Source: Ferruginibacter sp.
GTDB lineage: Bacteria > Bacteroidota > Bacteroidia > Chitinophagales > Chitinophagaceae
DNA: 64,000 nucleotides
NCBI GenBank assembly: GCA_025963635.1
Contig: JAOQAK010000080.1
Coordinates: forward strand, 124,001 to 188,000
Direction: 5' to 3'
Shown here: positions 9,124 to 16,964 of the stretch, piece by piece
Layout of the letters: the number at the start of each line of letters is the position of its first letter
How positions within the stretch are numbered: the first letter of the stretch is position 1
Position numbers and translations under genes: made by a program
The notes under the pieces: generated by a model
What the model was told of the DNA's origin: nothing
Database searches by the model: none
Seen by the model: the letters and a program-made list of their open reading frames with translations, nothing else

Positions 9124-10358
9124 CAGGATTTGGAAAAGATCAGTGAAGTGCAATTGCCTCCAAATCCAAACGAGTTGGACATCACATGCTGCAGGGTTGT
9201 TTTTGTGTACAAATCAACAGGCATTAATCCCGTTTCTGCGATGGGCTGGGAAAAATTTAAACCGGGGTAGAGTTCCTGGTAGTGGAGATTTAGTAAACTG
9301 TAAACTGCCTCGATGGCACCAGCGGCACCTAAAGTATGACCAATATTGGATTTGGTACTGGCAAAAGGCGGCGGTGTTGTGAACAACTGAAGCATGGCCC
9401 TGCTTTCTACCAGGTCGTTGTTTTCAGTACCCGTGCCATGGGCATTGATGAATCCGATATCTGCAGGCGTCAATTTTGCGGAATCCAGCGCTCCCTTCAT
9501 CGAAAGGTAAGGTCCAAAACCTTCATCTGATAAGGAAGACGGATGAAAAGCATCGTTCGAATTAAAATAACCCGTTAACTCTGCATACACTTTTTTATTG
9601 TCGATATCTTCTTCTCTTTCCAAAACTATAAATGCCGCACCTTCCCCTAAATTCAATCCCTTTCGCCGTTCATCAAAAGGAGTGCATCGTTCCCCCGATA
9701 AAATATGGAGTGCATTGAATCCGTTGATGGTAAATTTTGCAAGGCTGTCTGCCCCGCCTACGATGGCCCTTTTTGCCAGCCCGTTTTTAATCAATCTTGC
9801 TCCGTACATGATGGCATTGGCCGAAGAAGAACATGCCGTGTTGATGGTACTAATGGTACCGGCCATTTTATAGCGTTGCTGCAGGTACATGGTTACCGAT
9901 GAGCAATCATATGAATTAATATATTCCGATCCGTTTTCTGTTTTTTGGGCATCCATGTACAATTCGTCTGTGAGGCACATGCCTCCAACGGTGCTGGCTC
10001 CAATTAATGCCGTATCAAAAGAACTTAGCTGTTCAACGGTAAGTTTTGAATCCAAAATGGCTTCTTCAAAAGCATGCAGGGCTAGTAAAGTCGTACGGGT
10101 GATACCGGGTTCCGTGGCGTTTAGTTTTTGAGCCAATATTTGTGTGCCAATTTTTATTTCACCGCAGGGGAGTGAGTTAGCATATTTTGAAGGGAAAAGT
10201 TCCAGGGTGGAGATGCCGCACTTTCCAAGGGATAATGCCATCCGGTTTTTTGCTGCCGAATCGCCAATAGCGGTTATTAAACCCATGCCGGTTATGAAGA
10301 TCCTGCTCAATGAATAAAATTTTAGATTATTCCTAAGTGGCCGTATTGAAGCGGGCAC
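9123..10358 (-). CDS. Beta-ketoacyl-ACP synthase (FabF-like, aryl-polyene/flexirubin type)
   Basis: Condensing enzyme that elongates an acyl chain on the acyl carrier protein. The full Cys-His-His triad is present: STINTACSSSA (Cys176), INAHGTGTENND (His307) and KSNIGHTLGAAG (His341); numbers count from the GTG start at 10358. That start adds 16 residues before the conserved SRIFITGMG; a TTG at 10310 would give the usual FabF N-terminus and 395 residues, and it may be the true start. Downstream is the inactive partner in TGATG overlap; upstream is the acyl carrier protein. Together they look like the chain-building core of the operon. Confidence 0.88.
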   Translation of the reverse strand: MPASIRPLRNNLKFYSLSRIFITGMGLITAIGDSAAKNRMALSLGKCGISTLELFPSKYANSLPCGEIKIGTQILAQKLNATEPGITRTTLLALHAFEEAILDSKLTVEQLSSFDTALIGASTVGGMCLTDELYMDAQKTENGSEYINSYDCSSVTMYLQQRYKMAGTISTINTACSSSANAIMYGARLIKNGLAKRAIVGGADSLAKFTINGFNALHILSGERCTPFDERRKGLNLGEGAAFIVLEREEDIDNKKVYAELTGYFNSNDAFHPSSLSDEGFGPYLSMKGALDSAKLTPADIGFINAHGTGTENNDLVESRAMLQLFTTPPPFASTKSNIGHTLGAAGAIEAVYSLLNLHYQELYPGLNFSQPIAETGLMPVDLYTKTTLQHVMSNSFGFGGNCTSLIFSKS

Positions 10359-10378
10359 TCATTACCGGTGTGGCGTTG

Positions 10379-10642
10379 CTATTTTGTACGGTGTTGCTCA
10401 ATGTAGGAAACCATTGTATTGATATCTACCAATATTTTTCTACCTTCTTTAGGATCCTGGATAGTAATGCCATATTCCCGGCCGAGCAAAACGATCAGTT
10501 CAATCGAGTCTATTGAGTCCAGGCCCAGACCCTCACCAAAAAGCGGTTCGTCATCCTTGATGTCTTCTGGTTTTACGGATATGAGGTTTAAAAACTCAAT
10601 AATTTGCTTCTTGAGTTGTTGTTTCAGTTCTGCTGTTTCCAT
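10379..10642 (-). CDS. Acyl carrier protein (DarC-like)
   Basis: 87 residues with the phosphopantetheine site GLGLDSIDSIELIVLL (Ser43) and the acidic helical composition of acyl carrier proteins. In dialkylresorcinol systems DarC is the carrier protein used with DarA and DarB; this is the only ACP in the operon, so it probably serves both the ketosynthase pair and DarB. It sits 7 bases after the permease stop and 20 bases before the ketosynthase GTG. Confidence 0.9.
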   Translation of the reverse strand: METAELKQQLKKQIIEFLNLISVKPEDIKDDEPLFGEGLGLDSIDSIELIVLLGREYGITIQDPKEGRKILVDINTMVSYIEQHRTK

Positions 10643-10648
10643 TGTATA

Positions 10649-11929
10649 TTAAATCAGGTTCTTTCTTTTCAAGCCTACCAGTGCAATTAATTGTAAAAAG
10701 ACGGTTATGGCAAATAAAGGTAAAATATTTATCAAAATATCTTTTAGTTTTCCTCCTTCAAGAAATAGTCCGTAAAAAGCTTCAAGGCACCAGTGCAGGG
10801 GAGATAATTTTATAATTGTCCGAAACGAATCCGGCATCGCAAAACTTGGTACCAGCAACCCCCCAATTGCGGCTAATAATACGATGGATACAGCGCCGAC
10901 GCCATTTGCCTGTTCCTGTGTTTGCGCAAAAACGCCGATGCAAATGGCAAAACTTACAGCACACCAGCCACAAATTAAAGCCACCAATAGCAGCCCAGCC
11001 ATGTCCGAAGGTAAATTCAGCCGTGGCAATCCCATCAGGGGAAAAAGCCAAATTCCAATTGCAAAAATTACTGCCGCCTGTGCCAGGGTTACCACCAGGT
11101 AAGTGATCTGTTTCGATAATAAGGAAAGGAAATAATTGGTTGGCAACGTTTTTAATCTTGTGAAACTTCCGTTCAGTTTCTCCTTTACCACGCTGCTGCC
11201 CAAAGAAATCACCACAAAAAACATGGCGAAAATTGTCCAGGCGGGGATATTGTGCTGTGTGGCGTTGGGTATCTTCCTGCTGCCATCTCTCGAAATCGGG
11301 ATTTCGTTGATTTTTACCTGGTTGTTCAGGATATCATTTTCAAGGCTTTCCGGCAATGCTTTTTCATTTAAAGAAAAATACAAGTTTTTTAACACCTCCT
11401 TGGTCTCTACCAATTGCAATGCACTCCGCAGTGCTCCTTTAATAGATTGACGAAAATTCTCCTGTAAAACAGGGTGGTACAATAAAGTGATCGATTCTAT
11501 CGGATCTACTGGCAGGTGAACCGTATCGGCATCCATTCCAAATTCGTTCAAAGCCTTACCCGATACATTTTTAGCCTTTAAGTTTAATTGTGAAGAAAAC
11601 TTTGCAGGAATAATAATGGCGATGAGTGCATCCTTAGCATGCATGCGGTCGCTGATCTGTTGCTCGGTTTGATTGGCAACCACCTGTTTTAAATTAAAGA
11701 TCCCGACCTTTTCAATTGCTTTTACAAGTTGCCTGCTCGCATCGCCCGCGTCTTTATTACATAGCAGCAGTGGCACTTTATTGTCGTTTACCAATTCAAA
11801 AGTGCTGTTTTGTAATGCAGTGATTACGATTGCCAATATTATTGGCATCGCAAACATACAAAGCAACCCTACTTTATCCCGGGTTAGAATGAGCAGGTCC
11901 TTCAATATCGTTGCCCTTAGTTTATACAT
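10649..11929 (-). CDS. ABC-2 type transporter permease
   Basis: 426 residues: a cytoplasmic start (MYKLRATILKDLLILTRDK), one membrane helix, a large extracytoplasmic domain of about 200 residues, then five or six membrane helices including TIFAMFFVVISLGSSVVKEK. This is the ABC-2 layout of exporters of lipids and hydrophobic metabolites. The ATG at 11929 overlaps the ATPase gene by 8 bases; a GTG at 11938 gives three more residues and is less likely. With the ATPase it probably moves the resorcinol/polyene lipid, or its precursor, to the outer surface. Confidence 0.88.
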   Translation of the reverse strand: MYKLRATILKDLLILTRDKVGLLCMFAMPIILAIVITALQNSTFELVNDNKVPLLLCNKDAGDASRQLVKAIEKVGIFNLKQVVANQTEQQISDRMHAKDALIAIIIPAKFSSQLNLKAKNVSGKALNEFGMDADTVHLPVDPIESITLLYHPVLQENFRQSIKGALRSALQLVETKEVLKNLYFSLNEKALPESLENDILNNQVKINEIPISRDGSRKIPNATQHNIPAWTIFAMFFVVISLGSSVVKEKLNGSFTRLKTLPTNYFLSLLSKQITYLVVTLAQAAVIFAIGIWLFPLMGLPRLNLPSDMAGLLLVALICGWCAVSFAICIGVFAQTQEQANGVGAVSIVLLAAIGGLLVPSFAMPDSFRTIIKLSPLHWCLEAFYGLFLEGGKLKDILINILPLFAITVFLQLIALVGLKRKNLI

Positions 11930-12677
11930 CCGGATCACTGTATTTTTTACCTGTTAGAGAAATGAATAAACTTTCAAGCCCTCTAGCATCATGTTCCGCC
12001 AATAATAGGTCGATTGAGTTGTGGGCGATGATTTTCCCATTATTGATGAGGGCGATTTGATCGCATAATTCTTCGGCCTCGTTTAGTTGGTGGGAAGTAT
12101 AAACGAGGGTAGTGCCATTGCTGTTCAGCATCTTCAGGTAGCTGATGATGGCAGTGCGGGTTTGTATATCTACTCCCACAGTTGGTTCATCAAGAAATAA
12201 AATGGATGGATTGTGGATCACCCCGATGGCGAGGTTTACCTTTCGTTTCATCCCCCCGGAAAATTTTTGTACCGGTTTATCTTTTACATCGGCGAGATCG
12301 AGTATTTCCAGCAACTCTTCAGTTCTTCTTTTGATTGCAGCTTTTTTCATGCCCGACCAGGCACCAAAAAATGCGAGGTTTTCTACAGGACTTAATTCAT
12401 GATAAAACGAAAAGTCCTGCGGTACAAATCCAAAAAGCCGGTTGATGGAATTTTTATTTTGATTGATTGGATTACCCAACAATTCGATGGTTCCTTCTTT
12501 GAAAGGAAGAAGACCGGTCATACAATTCATGAGCGTGGTTTTACCGGCACCATTGGGGCCAAATATCCCGAAGCGCTCGCCCACAGCTACTTGCAGGTTT
12601 AATTGATGGAAACAGTTTGTTGCTGAGCCGGGATACCGGAAGCTAAGATTATGAATGGAAATAGCATTGGGAATCAT
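11922..12677 (-). CDS. ABC transporter ATP-binding protein
   Basis: 251 residues with Walker A GPNGAGKTTLMN, the Q-loop in FGFVPQDFSFY, signature KFSGGMKRKVNLAIGV, Walker B SILFLDEPTVGVD and the switch histidine in VYTSHQLNEAEELCD. This is a DrrA-type exporter ATPase. The ATG at 12677 overlaps the stop of the BtrH-like gene (TGATG); the longer frame to 12827 is read inside that gene and rejected. The partner permease follows directly with an overlap. Confidence 0.92.
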   Translation of the reverse strand: MIPNAISIHNLSFRYPGSATNCFHQLNLQVAVGERFGIFGPNGAGKTTLMNCMTGLLPFKEGTIELLGNPINQNKNSINRLFGFVPQDFSFYHELSPVENLAFFGAWSGMKKAAIKRRTEELLEILDLADVKDKPVQKFSGGMKRKVNLAIGVIHNPSILFLDEPTVGVDIQTRTAIISYLKMLNSNGTTLVYTSHQLNEAEELCDQIALINNGKIIAHNSIDLLLAEHDARGLESLFISLTGKKYSDPDV

Positions 12678-13690
12678 CAACGCCATTTTATTTGGGACAG
12701 TGCCTGGAAGGCTTTTTTCTCCACTGCTGCTATTTCGATGAGTTGGTCGCCCATGACATTGAAATCGTGCTGTGAACCGATTCTTCCTTTGTAAATGCCG
12801 GCAGCCTGCACTGCAGCATTGCGCCACAGATCTCCGGAATGGGTAAATATTTTTGAAATTTCGAGTAATTCATCGATGGGATGATAAGCATGCGCTTCCT
12901 GCAAGAATGCTCCATAAATATACCGGAATCCACCGCCGCCCGTTCCGATTTCCTCCTGCATGCGTACCAACTGTGCAAGGTATAAACCTGCTTTTTGCGG
13001 ACCTAACTGATCACGCCACTTTTTTATTTTTTTACCGGTGCCAGCAATGCCTTTTATTCCCGCAATAGGGAAGGGGATGCGTAGCATATCATTTACACTT
13101 TTTTTAATTCCATGCTTTATTGCCGCACTGATCTGTTCATCTGTGACTACTGTATTTTCTTTTGGATAATACAATTGGCCGCGTGGCGCAAGTGCACCCT
13201 TGGCAAAACGTACCCGTTCCAGTTCGTACCGGGAGAGTGTAGTTACATTTTCCATGATGGGATCGCTGACAAGATAATTGTCGTCTTCCCTTCCATAAAC
13301 AATTAAGTTGTGTGCATTAAAATGAAAACGATATTCCTTCGGGAAATAAGTAAGATAGTACACACCTACCTGGCAACCAACCGCATGGCCCGCTTCAAGG
13401 CATTCTTCCAAAAAAATTTCTGCCTGTTCTTTTGAACTGAATTTTTTCCGTACCACGGGAATGCCCAGTGATTTACAGGTTCTTTTGAAGATAAGTCCGG
13501 GCATGGTTCTAAATGCTACGGCCGGACCATTATTTATTTTCAGAAAGGGAAGATATATAAAGAATATACCTGATCCGATGCCAAAACTGAGGGGTTCTGT
13601 TATTTTATTTACACCAACGCTTCTTAATAAATTTGTTGTAACTCCATTTTCACAATGCGCAGCCTGCAAATGTTCAAAATCAATCTTCAT
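12677..13690 (-). CDS. BtrH N-terminal domain protein (DUF4872), possible acyl-ACP-dependent acyltransferase
   Basis: 337 residues. The N-terminal domain has the cysteine-peptidase-like pattern of BtrH: AAHCENGVTTNLLRS (Cys13 as candidate nucleophile), then HNLIVYGREDDNYLVSDP with candidate His and Asp. The helical C-terminal part matches the DUF4872 layout. BtrH itself moves an acyl group from a carrier protein to butirosin. Next to an ACP and ketosynthases, a similar transfer of the polyene or fatty chain to an acceptor is a reasonable inference, but it is untested. The start overlaps the end of the small gene upstream by 11 bases. Confidence 0.75.
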   Translation of the reverse strand: MKIDFEHLQAAHCENGVTTNLLRSVGVNKITEPLSFGIGSGIFFIYLPFLKINNGPAVAFRTMPGLIFKRTCKSLGIPVVRKKFSSKEQAEIFLEECLEAGHAVGCQVGVYYLTYFPKEYRFHFNAHNLIVYGREDDNYLVSDPIMENVTTLSRYELERVRFAKGALAPRGQLYYPKENTVVTDEQISAAIKHGIKKSVNDMLRIPFPIAGIKGIAGTGKKIKKWRDQLGPQKAGLYLAQLVRMQEEIGTGGGGFRYIYGAFLQEAHAYHPIDELLEISKIFTHSGDLWRNAAVQAAGIYKGRIGSQHDFNVMGDQLIEIAAVEKKAFQALSQIKWR

Positions 13691-14087
13691 GTACGTTCAT
13701 GGTTTTTAGATCAGCGATACTTACGTTAAAAGCAGTTGCGTATTGTTGTAATTTTTTTTCTGATAATTTTTCAAAAACGGCGGGCTTCAGGTGTTGTTTG
13801 ATGGTCCATTTCCAAAAGCCGGTATAGGCAGCAACGATCCCGATATCCATCAGCCTGAGTTCCATAAAATAAAGCAGGGGACTGGCTTCTTTGTTGATCA
13901 CCTTTTGTTTTGCTGCTGCTACTCTTTCTTCAATGTCTTTCCATGCAACATCAAGGGCAGTGGCTTTTATATCCCATCCCGTGCTCAGTTCCGTTACATA
14001 TTTGCCGGTATTATCCACCGCATACACTACCTCTTTGGTCAATTTATTGAGTGCACCATTGTCCTGGGGAATTTCATCTTTCTTCAT
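13680..14087 (-). CDS. Small conserved-looking protein of unknown function in the resorcinol operon
   Basis: 135 residues from ATG 14087 (a longer frame to 14141 has a poor N-terminus). No signal peptide and no membrane helix. It is mostly helical and charged, with YAVDNTGKYVTELSTGWDIK near the N-terminus and a C-terminal stretch EKLSEKKLQQYATAFNVSIA that resembles a helix-turn-helix or the end of an Xre-like fold. I do not recognise a named family. It overlaps the BtrH-like gene by 11 bases and lies 98 bases after darB, so it is co-expressed with them; it could be a chaperone, a docking partner or a regulator of the pathway. Confidence 0.75.
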   Translation of the reverse strand: MKKDEIPQDNGALNKLTKEVVYAVDNTGKYVTELSTGWDIKATALDVAWKDIEERVAAAKQKVINKEASPLLYFMELRLMDIGIVAAYTGFWKWTIKQHLKPAVFEKLSEKKLQQYATAFNVSIADLKTMNVHED

Positions 14088-14185
14088 ATTGCAGGTATTT
14101 AGCGTATGAAAGTTACTAAAGTTAGCAATAGAATGATACAACCGGCTGCAAGATTATTCCGGCAACGATCCATTGAACCTTGCTT

Positions 14186-15334
14186 TTAACAGACTGTGAG
14201 TAAACTGTACATGTAAGAAAACCGGGCGCTTTCGGGCACGAGGAGTAATATTTTATTGTCTTTTTTCAGCTTGCCGCTATGAAACAATTCATCTACCATC
14301 AGGTAAACGGAGGCTGCACCAACATTACCTAGTTCAGATAGGTTTACAAACCATTTATCATAGGTAATGCCTGTTTCATTTTCGATGAGTCTTTTGAAGA
14401 TCTTATCCTTAAAAAAATCGCTCGACATATGCGGTAAAAAGTAGTCTACTTCTGAGGATGGTAAGCCATGTTTGTCGAGTGCTGCTTTTAATCCGAGTCC
14501 GCCGAGTGGCACTATATTATCACCCAGTAATTTGACATCCTGTTTAATGCTCAGCAACGATTTGTTGGCGATTTCTTCGGCAGGATATTCCAGGTATCCC
14601 TTTAATGTGCCATCTTCCAGTTTTTCCGCACCCATATACATACAGGCTTCCTTCTCATTGGCATACGAAACGCCTTCGATCCAATCCACCCGAAGACTTA
14701 CACCTGTTTCATTCGGCCTGTCCGACATCGAAAAAGCGGATGCGCCATCTGATAGCATCCAACGTAAAAATTCCTTTTCAAAGCCGATGTATGGGTTGGC
14801 TTCCAATGCTTTTAATTGCTGGGCTTCCTCTTCAAACACACTTGAAACCAAAGAAATAGAAAATCTTTCAGAACCTGTGGCAACGGCTTTTTTAATTTCT
14901 CCAGCCTTAATAGATAAATAAGCATATTTAAAAGCGTGCATTCCTGCGCAGCAAACGCCGGCAGGCGATACCACTTCTATGCCATTGGTTTCAGGCAAAA
15001 GACCATGAACCATCACTCCGTGAGAAGGCATTATCTGGTCGGGTGAAGAGGTACCGCAAGATAGTAGTTCAATACTTTTTAATGCTTCAGCATCATCTTT
15101 ATATAATGCCCTCACGGCCAGGGCGGTCATCTCTGCATTGGTATGGGTTGGCTTACCCTCTTTGGTAAGTGCGTAAAACCTGTTTTTGATACCGTTATTT
15201 CGTAAAACAATTCTTTTTGATTTTGATGGCTTATTGTCTATAAGTCCCAGGTAATCTTCCATCTCATCATTTGAGACTGGTTCGTTTGGGAAAAAAACAG
15301 CTGTATTATTAATATATACCGGGGTAAGCGACAT
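14186..15334 (-). CDS. darB: Ketosynthase III-like condensing enzyme DarB
   Basis: 382 residues with the FabH/KAS III triad: SPAGVCCAGMHAF (Cys128/Cys129; the second fits the CxG pattern better), FLPHMSS (His302) and SELGNVGAAS (Asn337). DarB proteins join a beta-ketoacyl thioester to a second acyl chain, making the precursor of a 2,5-dialkylresorcinol. It lies 11 bases after darA in the same direction, the order known from flexirubin and dialkylresorcinol clusters, which supports DarB over a housekeeping FabH. Confidence 0.85.
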   Translation of the reverse strand: MSLTPVYINNTAVFFPNEPVSNDEMEDYLGLIDNKPSKSKRIVLRNNGIKNRFYALTKEGKPTHTNAEMTALAVRALYKDDAEALKSIELLSCGTSSPDQIMPSHGVMVHGLLPETNGIEVVSPAGVCCAGMHAFKYAYLSIKAGEIKKAVATGSERFSISLVSSVFEEEAQQLKALEANPYIGFEKEFLRWMLSDGASAFSMSDRPNETGVSLRVDWIEGVSYANEKEACMYMGAEKLEDGTLKGYLEYPAEEIANKSLLSIKQDVKLLGDNIVPLGGLGLKAALDKHGLPSSEVDYFLPHMSSDFFKDKIFKRLIENETGITYDKWFVNLSELGNVGAASVYLMVDELFHSGKLKKDNKILLLVPESARFSYMYSLLTVC

Positions 15335-15345
15335 TGGTTTTAGAG

Positions 15346-16245
15346 TTATTTTACGTCAGAAAAATATTGTTTTTGTTTTTTTATGCGCCCCGATAAAAAT
15401 GGCTTGAAAAAGATGGCATCCACGGTTAATATGATCGGGGCAGCTAAAAACAGTGCAATTAAAAGATAATATTTGAATGCAACAAGCCACGCCGATCTTT
15501 TTTTTCTTTTGACAATGAACCCCGCCCACAGGCCAAAAATCCGTTTGGCTTTAGATTCGATGAACATCAGGTTGTATTTTACCGACACCGCTTTCTGCTG
15601 AACCAGTTCCTGTTGCAGACCGTCCCAATCGCCGTTTTGGAGATGTTTTTCCAGGATAGCACCGTATACTTTTGTATGCGCTATGTCTTCAGCAGATACG
15701 CCTGGCTTCGGAAATATATTCAGGTACCGGTCTTTTTTACCGGTAAACATCCAGTAAAGGATGGTTACAAAACTTACAAAATTTGCGTGGCGGTCAACAA
15801 GCACAACATTTCCCACCAATCGGGCGCCCGTTGATTTCAAAATTGTTTTGATATCTTCCATAGCGCTGATCCACATATTCCGGGCACCGGTAATCGTTAC
15901 TACGGGGCTGTTTTTCAGTACGCTCTTTACAGAAGGGTGATGCAGTATTGAATTGACCGGAATGCTTGGAGATAGGAACCAGGCCTGGTAACCAAGGATC
16001 ACCAGGTCGTAAGCCGTTTCTTTTAATGTAAAGGGTTGAAGTTGGGTAGGTACATGCAAAACGCAATCGGGCATTTGTGCAAAAAAGCTTTCACCCGTCC
16101 ATGGAAAGGGGTAGGGGTGTGTTGGTTGAACAGAAACTCTTTCTATTGTGTTGCCGGCATTTTCAAGGGGCGAAATGAAATTTTCAATAATATCAGCCAA
16201 TTGGCCCGACTGGGTATAGTAAATAACCAAAATCTTTTTACTCAT
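15346..16245 (-). CDS. darA: Dialkylresorcinol-forming enzyme DarA (cyclase/aromatase partner)
   Basis: 299 residues. The N-terminus KILVIYYTQSGQLADIIENF looks like a flavodoxin-fold FMN loop, the middle contains VILGYQAWFLSPSIPVNS and VTITGARNMWISAMEDIK, and a C-terminal hydrophobic helix (YYLLIALFLAAPIILTV) suggests membrane attachment. This matches the DarA family of flexirubin-producing Bacteroidota, thought to act with DarB on ring closure or aromatisation of the resorcinol. The flavodoxin-like start raises the possibility of a flavin-dependent step; that is inference. Confidence 0.82.
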   Translation of the reverse strand: MSKKILVIYYTQSGQLADIIENFISPLENAGNTIERVSVQPTHPYPFPWTGESFFAQMPDCVLHVPTQLQPFTLKETAYDLVILGYQAWFLSPSIPVNSILHHPSVKSVLKNSPVVTITGARNMWISAMEDIKTILKSTGARLVGNVVLVDRHANFVSFVTILYWMFTGKKDRYLNIFPKPGVSAEDIAHTKVYGAILEKHLQNGDWDGLQQELVQQKAVSVKYNLMFIESKAKRIFGLWAGFIVKRKKRSAWLVAFKYYLLIALFLAAPIILTVDAIFFKPFLSGRIKKQKQYFSDVK

Positions 16246-16256
16246 AGGACGAAAAA

Positions 16257-16757
16257 TTAAAAGTCACCTGGATTTAAGAAAGCTGATTTTTTACTATAAT
16301 TCCTAATCGCCTGCTGAACGGCTAAAGGAAGTTTCTTAAATGATGCACTTACCAATTCCGAATCCTTTTGCAGATTTTGCCGGTATTTAACAATTTTAGG
16401 TGCGTTTTCCTGGATTACCAGCCTCAGAAAGTGGTACTCAGCATTTGCTTCATCTGAGTTGATTGCCGACTCTAATTTTGAGCGACCCATCTTGAAAATA
16501 GAAAGTTTATCTTTTGGTTTGCCGAGCAAACCGGCTTTCTTCATCAGGAGAGCACCTTCATAGGCCTTCTTTTCGGGGAAATTGCTTTCCGCCAGTTGAG
16601 CAAGCCTGTTATTTATTTCATCTGTTTTGCCGCTCGCCAAAGTAGTATAAAAAAGAGTTTTATCGAAATTGGCAGATATAGCTTTTTCCTGCGCCGGTAA
16701 AGTGGGTATAAAAAAGAATATAGTTAAGAACGCACACAGCGGGATGATATACTTCAT
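16257..16757 (-). CDS. Secreted protein of unknown function, first gene of the resorcinol operon
   Basis: 166 residues with a signal peptide (MKYIIPLCAFLTIFFFIPTLPAQ) and a helical, tetratricopeptide-like rest with KAYEGALLMKKAGLL and NSDEANAEYHFLRLVIQE. I do not recognise a named family. It ends 11 bases before darA in the same direction and probably opens the operon. A role in the periplasm, such as handling of the exported product or envelope quality control, would fit its position but is speculative. Confidence 0.75.
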   Translation of the reverse strand: MKYIIPLCAFLTIFFFIPTLPAQEKAISANFDKTLFYTTLASGKTDEINNRLAQLAESNFPEKKAYEGALLMKKAGLLGKPKDKLSIFKMGRSKLESAINSDEANAEYHFLRLVIQENAPKIVKYRQNLQKDSELVSASFKKLPLAVQQAIRNYSKKSAFLNPGDF

Positions 16758-16964
16758 AAATGTTTCGGCGATAATGATCTAAAATCATGCGGCCATTGTA
16801 CTTGCTTTCAAGGGCAACAAAACCGGGTTTTAAAAAAAATAAAGATACTGGATTTATTTTTAGCAGGTTTCGCTCGTTGGTAGTAAAGGTTTAAAGTTTT
16901 ATCAATATTTAAATGATCGCTGCTGCAAATTTTTAATCAATTTTATTGCTTGCCGATGAATGGT

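Noticed and set aside
12678-12827. 50-residue N-terminal extension of the ABC ATPase
   Set aside because: It overlaps the BtrH-like coding sequence and is unlike the family; the TGATG start at 12677 is clear.
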